In this document: piece after piece, positions 1 to 6,028 of the stretch | Layout of the letters: the number at the start of each line of letters is the position of its first letter | Numbering within the stretch: position 1 is the stretch's first letter | NCBI GenBank assembly: GCA_913059105.1 | Contig: CAJXRL010000102.1 | Location: 1-8,658, forward strand | Length of the DNA: 8,658 nt | Source of the DNA: an uncultured Flavobacteriales bacterium | Lineage (GTDB): Bacteria; Bacteroidota; Bacteroidia; Flavobacteriales_E; Vicingaceae | Direction: 5' to 3' | Made by a program: the position numbers and the translations under genes | Notes under the pieces: generated by a model | Told to the model about the DNA's origin: nothing | Database searches by the model: none | What the model saw: the letters and a program-made list of their open reading frames with translations, nothing else

Positions 1-23
1 TCGGAGATGTGTATAAGAGACAG
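1..23 (+). other. Nextera adapter remnant (sequencing artefact)
   Basis: Bases 5-23 are the 19-base Tn5 mosaic end used in Nextera libraries (AGATGTGTATAAGAGACAG). The preceding TCGG matches the end of the i7-side (read 2) adapter. This is not genomic sequence. An apparent plus-strand reading frame starting in it with Met-Cys-Ile-Arg-Asp is a known adapter signature and not a gene. Genomic sequence begins at 24. Confidence 0.97.
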
Positions 24-1033
24 AGTAATTCCTTCTTTTCATATTCATGCTCGACCTCCATTTGAATCAAGCCTTTCTTGGCTTCTTCGCTATTTAAACT
101 ATCGCGCATCTGAATTTCGAGCTCATACATATCCAACGCTTTCAATCCAAGTTCTTGATATTTATAAATATTTTTTAGTAGGCTCGCGGCATCCTTAACA
201 CCTCTTCGATAGCCAACTTCTTGTGCTAAACTCAATGAATTTGTAGCATATTTGAAAGCTTCAGAAACCATCTCTTGATTTAAATAAACCATGCCAATAA
301 AATAATAAGCACTTATCATCCCATCAGCATGTGAAATATCCTTGCTTATTTCTAAACTTCTGTTGATACAATTTAAAGCCTTAATAGTGTCTCCCAACAA
401 ATAGTACTCTTCGGCAACATTATATAATGGGTTTATCATCTCTTCTTTGTCACCAATTTCTTTAGCGAAGTCAATACTTTTTGTAAAAAAAGTAATCGCT
501 TCAAGATTATTTCCTTGAATAGAATAAATTACTCCAATATTGTTATAAGATGATGGAATATTTGCTTTAGCTCCTATCTCCAATCTTATTTCTAAAGCGC
601 GAGTGAAATAATCCAAAGCTTTAGATGGCTTGTCTAGATTCTTATATATAACGCCTATATCATTAAAACTATGAGCAATCCCTTCTTTAAAGTCTATTTC
701 CTTATAAATTTTTAGGCTTTTTAAATCATGCTCTAAGGCTAAAGAAAAATTCCCTTGAACTATAAAACCTACACCTTGGATACCAAGTGCTCGTGCCTCC
801 CATTTTTTGTTCTCCTTTTGTTGAGCCAATACCTTAAGCTCCTCCATAAGAATATAAGCGGTATCAGGTTTGGTAAATAAATAACCATCCCAAGCAAAGC
901 TTTCCATAGCTTTAAAACGAGCAGAATCTTCTTGGTTTTTGTCCTGCCAAACTTGGTATAGACTATCTAAATTAATTTGTGCAGATGAAGAAAATCCAAT
1001 AATTAGAAAAATAGAGACGATTAAACTTTTCAT
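24..1033 (-). CDS. TPR-repeat sensor protein with signal peptide, C-terminus missing (cut at contig end)
   Basis: The frame is open from the ATG at 1033-1031 to the adapter junction at 24, giving 336 codons and no stop. The N-terminus is a signal peptide (MKSLIVSIFLIIGFSSSAQ, likely cleavage before Gln19). About six to seven tetratricopeptide-like repeats follow, with typical G-x-Y and A-x-x-x-F/Y spacing, for example around residues 85-110, 125-150 and 165-190. The last residues (MRDSLNSEEAKKG, later EYEKK) match in layout the stretch just before the membrane helix of the upstream hybrid kinase (its residues 374-399). The N-terminal domains of the two proteins also align (DSL..xW, KKW, QG), so they are paralogues. 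The start overlaps the kinase stop as ATGA, which suggests coupling. In Bacteroidota such TPR regions precede histidine kinase, LytTR, adenylate/guanylate cyclase or SpoIIE-type phosphatase domains. Which one applies here cannot be seen. It probably senses in the periplasm. Confidence 0.9.
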
Positions 1034-3570
1034 TTCCTATTTTCGATTAGTTCAGTGTAAATAGGGCCAATCAATTCTTCTGATTGGTAAGGTTTAGGAA
1101 TGTAATTATCCATTCCTGCCGACAAACAGCTATCAATTTCTGTTTTCAATAAACTTGCTGTCATGGCTATAATTGGAATCCTTTTTCCATTTCCTATTTC
1201 TTTTTCCAGTTCTCTAATTTTCTGACTCGCCTCAAAGCCATTCATAATTGGCATTTGAACATCCATTAAAATAAGATCATAGCTATTGGCAGTATAATGC
1301 TCAACTGCTAACTTCCCATTCTCAACAGTATCTATTGCTACATCCTTTATGTAATAGTTTAAATCGTCTTGAGCAATCATTTGGTTGAAAGCATTGTCTT
1401 CTACCAATAAAATACGCGCACCGCTAAGCGATTCAGCCATTGATTTTAAATGATCCTCTGTAATTAGGTCTTGGCCTGTAGCATCCGCAGCAGCTGTAAC
1501 TAAAGGTAGTTCAACATAAAAAGTACTACCTTTTCCTTCTGCACTCTCTACCCATATTTTCCCGTTTTGCAATTCAGTTAATTGCTGGCTTATACTCAAA
1601 CCTAGGCCAGTGCCTCCATAATTTCTGCTGGTTGAATCTTTTGCTTGCTCAAAAGCCCCAAATATTTTGTCAATCCTATTTTTTGGGATTCCTATTCCGG
1701 TATCGCTAATGCCAAATTTCATCCTATCACCTACTACACAGAGTCCAATTTCTACCTTCCCTTTTTCAGTAAACTTAATGGAGTTCCCAACGAGGTTAAT
1801 TAAAATTTGATTCAAACGAGTCGGATCTCCCATTAGAATAGCAGGTACATTTTCTTCAATTTTCGAAGACATTAGCAAGCCTTTTTCCTCAGCTTTAAAT
1901 TTCATAATCTGCATTACATTCTCAATAATAGCAGCTGGCTTTATTGGAATACTCTCAATGTCTAATTTCCCTGCTTCAATTTTTGAAATGTCTAATACAT
2001 CATTGAGAATAACGATCAAATTGTCAGAACTTGTTCTCATTGCTTTTAAGAAATTTTCTTGAGCGGGGTAATGTTTCTTTCGTTCCAAGATTTTAACCAT
2101 ACCGGAAATAGCATGCATTGGCGTTCGAATTTCATGACTCATATTGGCCAAAAACTGTTCTTTGTATTTTTCAGACTGTTCTACCTTTTTCTTTTGTTCT
2201 TCTATTATTGCCTTTTGCTTTTTAGTCACTTTCAAGCGATTAAAAATCAATATGGCTAAGATGGATATTAGCAACAACCCTATTCCAATTGCAATGGACA
2301 ACTTTTGTTGATTTTCTTTCTTTTGGATTTCAATAGCTATTAATTTTTCATTTTCTAAATCGTCAATTATTCTTTTCTTTTCATAATCAGACTGTACTTG
2401 TTGTTCAATTACGGCCTTGGCATTTTCAATATTTAGAATAGAATCTCTCATGCTCAATGAAAGCTGAAACATCTCTAGAGATTTTTTATAATTGCCTATA
2501 CCTTTATACGTTTCATAAAGAATAAAAGAAAACTGACCGATAGTAGTAAATTCATTTTCCATCTGGGCATATTCCAATCCTCTTTTTAGATAAGGAATGG
2601 CTGAAACAGAATCATTTACATTCTGAAAAGAACTCGCTGCCATAGAGAGATAACTAGATGTTGTTAAATTGTTGCCTTCAGCCTCTGATGCTTTAATACC
2701 TTTAGCGAAATATTCTTTTGCCTTTGCTTTATTCCCCTTCTCTAATGCTTTTTTTCCCTCATTTAACAATGCTAAAGCCGAATTTGAATCCAATCCTAAA
2801 TCGTCTATTATTTCTGAAATTTCATCAGCTTGCTTTTTTGAATCTTCCGTTAATTCATCTTTGGAAACTTCTTTAAGGCCTGCTTTTTGACTTGCCAACA
2901 GATCAATTTGTTTTTGCATGAAGGTTACAGATTGTTTCATCATCGCTAAAACCATCTTGTCTCTCAAGTTTGAATCGGTTTTAATCAATTCCTCTCGAAT
3001 TACTATTGCCTTATTTAAATAGTCAATACTTTTTGAATCTTGCTGTTGGCCATACATCATCCCTATTTTATCGTAAGATTTGGATTGCAGCATTTTACTA
3101 CCAATTGCTTCAAAGTTTTTTGCGGCTTTCGTAAAGGCAGGAAAACCGTTTACAAAATCACCTTGTTTTAAATATGTGAGTCCTAGATTATAGGAAGCCC
3201 CGGCTATACTTTTCTTAGCATCAACTTCTTCGGCCAATTTAATTGCTTCGATATAATACTCTCTAGCTTTTAAATCTCCCTTTTTAAAGTAATAATTTCC
3301 TTGATTTAATTGGCCTTCAGACATCCACTTCTTGGAATTGTTTTCCTTAGCAAAATCATAAAGCAATCGAGCATGATAAAATGCTGTATCATCATTATCA
3401 GGATTATACATACCATCGCCATCATTATATAAAGAGCCAATAGCTTTTAACCTTATTTCAGATGATAAACTGGTGTCTGACCATAGTGCCCAAAGCGAAT
3501 CTTTTTTTACCTGTGAAAAAAGCACAAGAGATGTGCACACACAGAATAATAATACAACTATTTTTTTCAT
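1030..3570 (-). CDS. TPR-sensor hybrid histidine kinase (signal peptide-TPR-TM-HisKA-HATPase-REC)
   Basis: An 846-residue hybrid sensor kinase. Order: signal peptide about 1-20; periplasmic TPR-like repeats about 60-190 and 265-375, split by a Lys/Glu/Ser-rich segment (about 195-262); pre-membrane coiled segment about 380-422; one membrane helix about 424-444; coiled coil 446-470; HisKA with H-box phosphoacceptor H479 (NMSHEIRTP); HATPase with N-box N596, G1 DTGIGIP (D623) and G2 GGTGLGL (652-658). The C-terminal receiver spans about 718-840, with acidic E724/D725, phosphoacceptor D770 (LMDVQMP), T804 and K826. All catalytic residues are present. By family knowledge it autophosphorylates on H479 and passes phosphate to D770. 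It has no Hpt domain of its own, and the Hpt gene 62 bases upstream probably supplies that step. The signal sensed by the TPR region is unknown. Its stop overlaps the next gene's start (ATGA). Confidence 0.96.
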   Translation of the reverse strand: MKKIVVLLFCVCTSLVLFSQVKKDSLWALWSDTSLSSEIRLKAIGSLYNDGDGMYNPDNDDTAFYHARLLYDFAKENNSKKWMSEGQLNQGNYYFKKGDLKAREYYIEAIKLAEEVDAKKSIAGASYNLGLTYLKQGDFVNGFPAFTKAAKNFEAIGSKMLQSKSYDKIGMMYGQQQDSKSIDYLNKAIVIREELIKTDSNLRDKMVLAMMKQSVTFMQKQIDLLASQKAGLKEVSKDELTEDSKKQADEISEIIDDLGLDSNSALALLNEGKKALEKGNKAKAKEYFAKGIKASEAEGNNLTTSSYLSMAASSFQNVNDSVSAIPYLKRGLEYAQMENEFTTIGQFSFILYETYKGIGNYKKSLEMFQLSLSMRDSILNIENAKAVIEQQVQSDYEKKRIIDDLENEKLIAIEIQKKENQQKLSIAIGIGLLLISILAILIFNRLKVTKKQKAIIEEQKKKVEQSEKYKEQFLANMSHEIRTPMHAISGMVKILERKKHYPAQENFLKAMRTSSDNLIVILNDVLDISKIEAGKLDIESIPIKPAAIIENVMQIMKFKAEEKGLLMSSKIEENVPAILMGDPTRLNQILINLVGNSIKFTEKGKVEIGLCVVGDRMKFGISDTGIGIPKNRIDKIFGAFEQAKDSTSRNYGGTGLGLSISQQLTELQNGKIWVESAEGKGSTFYVELPLVTAAADATGQDLITEDHLKSMAESLSGARILLVEDNAFNQMIAQDDLNYYIKDVAIDTVENGKLAVEHYTANSYDLILMDVQMPIMNGFEASQKIRELEKEIGNGKRIPIIAMTASLLKTEIDSCLSAGMDNYIPKPYQSEELIGPIYTELIENRK

Positions 3571-3632
3571 GAGTATAATTTTCTAAAATTGGCTACAGAT
3601 TAGCAATTATAGTTGAGTCCATTTCTACAGTG

Positions 3633-3971
3633 CTATGATTCTTCAATGTATTTTTCTAAATACACTTTAGATTCAGCATGCAATTCCAAGGCTTCATAAT
3701 ATAGTTTCTCTAAACGATCAACTTTCCCTTCAGTTATATCCCCTTCAATTTTTACCAAACATTCCTTTAGGCTAGCTATGCCCATATAGTCTACCTGAGG
3801 TTTTAAGGAATGGGCATTAATCCTTAATGATTCCCAATCTTTTGCTTCACCGGCAGTTTTCATCTGTTGAAAAATAGAAGGCGATACGTCCAAATACATT
3901 TTTATATATCGCTTCATTTTGGATTTGTCCCCTCTTGAAAAGGACTCTAAGAAACTAAGATCTACCATCAT
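3633..3971 (-). CDS. Stand-alone histidine phosphotransfer (Hpt) protein
   Basis: A 112-residue, mostly helical protein of usual size for a single Hpt domain. The motif INAHSLKPQVDYMG (51-64) carries the phosphoacceptor His54 followed by the conserved S-L-K. Pro-Gln after Lys57, in place of the enterobacterial Gly, is familiar in Bacteroidota Hpt proteins. The two helices before His54 and two after it fit the four-helix bundle. By family role it shuttles phosphate between the kinase receiver domain (D770) and another receiver, in the cytoplasm. Its start lies on the stop of the upstream REC gene (TAATG), so translation is probably coupled. A second ATG follows immediately, so the start could be one codon later. 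It lies between a stand-alone receiver gene and the hybrid kinase gene, which makes a dedicated relay likely. Confidence 0.93.
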   Translation of the reverse strand: MMVDLSFLESFSRGDKSKMKRYIKMYLDVSPSIFQQMKTAGEAKDWESLRINAHSLKPQVDYMGIASLKECLVKIEGDITEGKVDRLEKLYYEALELHAESKVYLEKYIEES

Positions 3972-4357
3972 TATATATTAGCTTTTAATAGTTCACTAAT
4001 CTCATGAAAAGCTTCTTTTCCTTTGACAACATAATGCACCGCTCCATGCATAATCGTTCGCGATGCCACTCCATAATTTTCTTGGCTAGATAGCATAATT
4101 ACAGGCAAAGATTTCCTTATTTTTTTAATTTCTTTCAAAATGTCAATTCCATTAGCAGCTTCCTTCTCTTTCGAATTCAAGTGATAGTCTAACACAATTG
4201 CGTCAGGTAGTAGATCTAAATTTTTCAGGCATTCCTCCCCCGTTTGGAAACTTATCACTTCACAAGAAGGGTTTTCTTCTTGAATATAATCGCCTAGCAT
4301 TTTGGTTAATAATGGTTCATCATCGACAATAAAGATGGTTGGATTTTCAGTATTCAT
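3971..4357 (-). CDS. Single-domain response regulator (REC only)
   Basis: A 128-residue protein consisting only of a CheY-like receiver domain. Visible residues are the acidic pair D12/D13 (FIVDDE), phosphoacceptor D57 (IVLDYHL), S90 at the Thr/Ser switch position (IMLSS), Y109 and K112 (YVVKG). The loop after D57 (about 60-70, with SKEKEAANG) is longer than the usual MPxMNG. There is no room for an output domain, so it must act by protein-protein contact, as an intermediate in the relay, or as a phosphate sink. Those three roles cannot be separated from sequence. It is the first gene of the leftward operon. Its stop overlaps the Hpt start (TAATG). A candidate promoter lies at 4382-4411. The start follows a T-rich stretch without a Shine-Dalgarno sequence, as expected in Bacteroidota. 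Confidence 0.93.
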   Translation of the reverse strand: MNTENPTIFIVDDEPLLTKMLGDYIQEENPSCEVISFQTGEECLKNLDLLPDAIVLDYHLNSKEKEAANGIDILKEIKKIRKSLPVIMLSSQENYGVASRTIMHGAVHYVVKGKEAFHEISELLKANI

Positions 4358-4381
4358 TTTTTTTGTTTTTAATTAATAAAG

Positions 4382-4411
4382 CTAAAATAGAACATCAACA
4401 TTTAACTACAA
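4382..4411 (-). promoter_or_regulatory. Candidate Bacteroidota-type promoter for the phosphorelay operon
   Basis: Read on the minus strand: TTG at 4411-4409, a 19-base gap, then TATTTTAG at 4389-4382. The second element matches the Bacteroidota -7 consensus TAnnTTTG at all but one position, and the gap is the usual length. The element sits about 25 bases before the ATG of the REC gene. This is a motif match only. Confidence 0.4.
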
Positions 4412-4418
4412 TATTTAC

Positions 4419-4446
4419 TTATCAAATGAAGGTTTGAATTATCAAA
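4419..4446. repeat. Direct repeat TTATCAAA x2, overlapping an inverted repeat, in the divergent promoter region
   Basis: TTATCAAA occurs at 4419-4426 and again at 4439-4446, exactly 20 bases apart (about two helical turns). The second copy also forms the right arm of the inverted repeat TTTGA-ATTA-TCAAA at 4433-4446. The location between two divergent regulator genes suggests an operator. It does not fit the published LytTR direct-repeat consensus well. No binding protein can be named. Confidence 0.35.
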
Positions 4447-4476
4447 CGGTTGTATTCATCGCCCATAAATAAATGG

Positions 4477-4483
4477 TACTTTG
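4477..4483 (+). promoter_or_regulatory. Weak candidate -7 element for the LytTR regulator gene
   Basis: TACTTTG lies 27 bases upstream of the ATG at 4511. It resembles TAnnTTTG with one spacer base missing. The nearest upstream TTG (4450-4452) is 24 bases away, longer than usual. If it is the promoter, the TTG codon at 4481 falls inside it and cannot be the translation start. Confidence 0.25.
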
Positions 4484-4510
4484 GCAAAAGGCAACTACCC
4501 TACTCTCTTT

Positions 4511-5260
4511 ATGGAAAAAATTCGAACGCTATTAATTGATGATGATCGTTTTATTGTTCAAATACTTTCTGACCTACTTCGGGAGTATTATCCTGAAATA
4601 GAAATTATTGATATTGCAAATGATGGAACAGATGGGCTTCAAAAAATTGAACAGTTAAAACCAGATTTACTTTTCCTGGACATTGAAATGCCTAATATGA
4701 ATGGTTTTGAGATGCTCGATAAAATTGACAACCTTAATTTCAAAACTATATTTACAACAGCTCATAGTCATTATGCCATCAAAGCTTTTCGCTTCAACGC
4801 GTTAGATTATTTATTAAAACCCATAAATGAGAAAGAACTGGCTCAAGCTATCAAACGATTTAAGTCCAACCGTTACCTAGACCAAGGGTCCAAAATCCAA
4901 CTGGCGATTGACAATATCAAAGAGAAGTCTACTAGCGAACAAAAGCTAATATTAGAAACTCAAAATGGTACATTTCGCCTAGCGTTGAAAGATATACTGT
5001 ACATGGAAGGAGATCGAAATTATAGCCTTATTCATCAAAAAAATGGAACAAAAGAGCTTTCTTCTAAAACCTTAGGATATTTTGAAGAACTGCTCTCAGA
5101 CAAAGGTTTCTTTCGTCCTCATCGCTCTTACCTCATCAATTCAAATGCCGTAGATGATTTACAAGCAGACACGCTCATCCTAAAAAACAAGGCTATTCTT
5201 CCTATTTCTCGACGAAAAAAGAGTGAAGCTAAAAAATGGTTTGCCGAAAAGGTAAACTAG
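4511..5260 (+). CDS. LytTR-family response regulator (REC-LytTR)
   Basis: A 249-residue DNA-binding response regulator. Receiver domain about 3-118: acidic D10-D12 (LLIDDD), phosphoacceptor D57 (LFLDIEMP), T83 (IFTTAH) and K103 (YLLKP). LytTR DNA-binding domain about 145-246, with the family signatures DILYMEGDRNYSLIH (161-175) and FFRPHRSYLIN (200-210). Length is normal for the family. I start at the ATG at 4511, which puts the first beta-strand (IRTLLIDDD) right after the start. An in-frame TTG at 4481 would add ten residues unlike any receiver N-terminus. LytTR regulators usually pair with LytS-type kinases, but none is present here. The neighbour is the divergent relay operon, so it may be that relay's output, an inference from position only. 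No terminator is visible before the OsmC gene. Confidence 0.95.
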   Translation: MEKIRTLLIDDDRFIVQILSDLLREYYPEIEIIDIANDGTDGLQKIEQLKPDLLFLDIEMPNMNGFEMLDKIDNLNFKTIFTTAHSHYAIKAFRFNALDYLLKPINEKELAQAIKRFKSNRYLDQGSKIQLAIDNIKEKSTSEQKLILETQNGTFRLALKDILYMEGDRNYSLIHQKNGTKELSSKTLGYFEELLSDKGFFRPHRSYLINSNAVDDLQADTLILKNKAILPISRRKKSEAKKWFAEKVN

Positions 5261-5273
5261 ATAATAGAGAACG

Positions 5274-5287
5274 ATTGAATATTCAAT
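5274..5287. promoter_or_regulatory. Perfect 14-bp palindrome upstream of the OsmC gene (candidate operator)
   Basis: ATTGAATATTCAAT is fully self-complementary. It lies 15 bases before the TAACTTTG element, where a -33 region would be, so a bound protein would compete with RNA polymerase. It has no loop and no T-tract, so it is not a terminator for the preceding LytTR gene. Its core TTGA-N4-TCAA recurs at 4434-4445. Confidence 0.4.
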
Positions 5288-5302
5288 ATTTGTCGGCTGA
5301 AG

Positions 5303-5310
5303 TAACTTTG
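5303..5310 (+). promoter_or_regulatory. Candidate -7 element (TAACTTTG) for the OsmC gene
   Basis: TAACTTTG is an exact match to the Bacteroidota -7 consensus TAnnTTTG. The nearest clean TTG upstream (5275-5277) is 25 bases away, longer than the usual ~19, and lies inside the 5274-5287 palindrome. Transcription from here would give a leader of roughly 85 bases before the ATG at 5403. Confidence 0.45.
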
Positions 5311-5361
5311 GGTATTTAAAATTACTCAATGAATATAAGAATGCTGATATTACAGGCTGAG

Positions 5362-5375
5362 ATCGTTGCAACGAT
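5362..5375 (+). promoter_or_regulatory. Perfect 14-bp palindrome in the OsmC leader
   Basis: ATCGTTGCAACGAT is fully self-complementary and lies about 28 bases before the start codon, downstream of the candidate -7 element. It could be a DNA operator. As RNA it would be a weak hairpin, because the palindrome has no spacer for a loop. Function unknown. Confidence 0.4.
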
Positions 5376-5402
5376 TTGAAAAATTTATAATTTAGAAACA
5401 AT

Positions 5403-5861
5403 ATGGCAAAAGAAAATCAGCACGTAGAAACATTTAAAGCAAAAGCTCAGGGATCCGGTTGGCCTACAAAAGTTGACATTGTAGATACAGAATGGAGTCT
5501 TCAGTTAGATGAACCTACTGAAGAAGGCGGTTCAAACACTGGTGCAAACCCTATGCAGTATTTTGCAGCGTCACTAGCCGGTTGTCAAAACGAACAAGCC
5601 CAGGTAGTGGCAGAAGAACTCTCATTAAATATTACAACCATCGATATTGATCTTGAGATAGATTTGGACTTAGCTGGCTTTATGGGCATGGCCGACCATT
5701 CGAATGGCAGTTATAAAAAAGTTAGAATGACTGCGGTTGTTCACGGTGACTTAAGCGAAGCCCAAGTTCAAGAATTAGGAAATAAGGTGGATAGCCGCTG
5801 CCCTATTCTTGCATTACTGCGCTCAAGTGGTTGTGAAATTAATAGCCGCTGGAGTCTTTAA
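5403..5861 (+). CDS. OsmC/YhfA-family redox protein
   Basis: A 152-residue protein of normal length for the OsmC superfamily. The two family cysteines are present: Cys61 in the helix start FAASLAGCQNEQ, and Cys133 in DSRCPIL. In studied OsmC/Ohr proteins this pair reduces organic hydroperoxides. In YhfA-like members the substrate is unclear, and this sequence looks closer to that broad group than to Ohr. A third cysteine, Cys144, is near the C-terminus. There is no signal peptide, so it is cytoplasmic. The start ATG follows an AT-rich leader without Shine-Dalgarno, and no earlier in-frame start fits the fold better. It seems to be a single-gene unit: a TAnnTTTG element and two palindromes lie upstream, and a strong terminator follows 24 bases after the stop. 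No functional link with the LytTR gene is evident. Confidence 0.93.
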   Translation: MAKENQHVETFKAKAQGSGWPTKVDIVDTEWSLQLDEPTEEGGSNTGANPMQYFAASLAGCQNEQAQVVAEELSLNITTIDIDLEIDLDLAGFMGMADHSNGSYKKVRMTAVVHGDLSEAQVQELGNKVDSRCPILALLRSSGCEINSRWSL

Positions 5862-5884
5862 AAGAATCATACCATTAAAATTTG

Positions 5885-5917
5885 AAAAAGCGGAGCATTT
5901 TATGCTCCGCTTTTTTT
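5885..5917 (+). terminator. Intrinsic terminator after the OsmC gene
   Basis: Stem GCGGAGCAT (5890-5898) pairs perfectly with ATGCTCCGC (5902-5910) around a TTT loop and is followed by seven T (5911-5917). The A-run before the stem (5885-5889) pairs with the T-run, so the structure could also work leftward, although no leftward gene ends here. Confidence 0.93.
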
Positions 5918-6000
5918 ATTCTTAAACATCTTATTCCGTCAATTTCATCCTAGAAACTCATTTCTTATCTTAAGTCAATGCATTAATTTCTATTGAGTAT

Positions 6001-6008
6001 CACCTTTG
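6001..6008 (+). promoter_or_regulatory. Weak candidate -7 element for the DUF4386 gene
   Basis: CACCTTTG, followed by CG, matches TAnnTTTG at all but the first fixed base. It sits 20 bases before the ATG at 6029, a normal distance for short Bacteroidota leaders. No TTG lies at the expected distance upstream. The rest of the 5918-6028 interval shows nothing else. Confidence 0.25.
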
Positions 6009-6028
6009 CGTAAAATAAAACGTAAAAA

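Noticed and set aside
7..198. Plus-strand reading frame of 63 codons at the left end
   Set aside because: It starts inside the adapter (Met-Cys-Ile-Arg-Asp signature) and runs antisense to the well-supported TPR coding frame.
2059..2890. Two plus-strand frames of 66 and 73 codons, at 2059-2259 and 2669-2890
   Set aside because: Both are antisense to conserved kinase sequence and have composition typical of shadow frames.
3604..3611. Possible internal promoter before the hybrid kinase (TATAATTG on the minus strand)
   Set aside because: One mismatch to TAnnTTTG and no TTG at a usual distance upstream. The 62-base gap is more simply an operon spacer.
4430..4457. LytTR consensus binding site in the divergent region
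   Set aside because: GTT cores at 4432 and 4449 lack the conserved flanking bases and have the wrong spacing for the published paired 9-base sites.
4481..4510. TTG start giving a ten-residue extension of the LytTR regulator
   Set aside because: The extension is unlike a receiver N-terminus, overlaps a possible -7 element, and a good ATG at 4511 places the first beta-strand correctly.
5350..5402. TPP-riboswitch-like fragment (GGCTGAGAT ... TTTGAA) before the OsmC gene
   Set aside because: Only the CTGAGA-like piece is present. The ACCC segment, the CCTGATC core and the closing helix are missing, and OsmC is not a thiamine gene.
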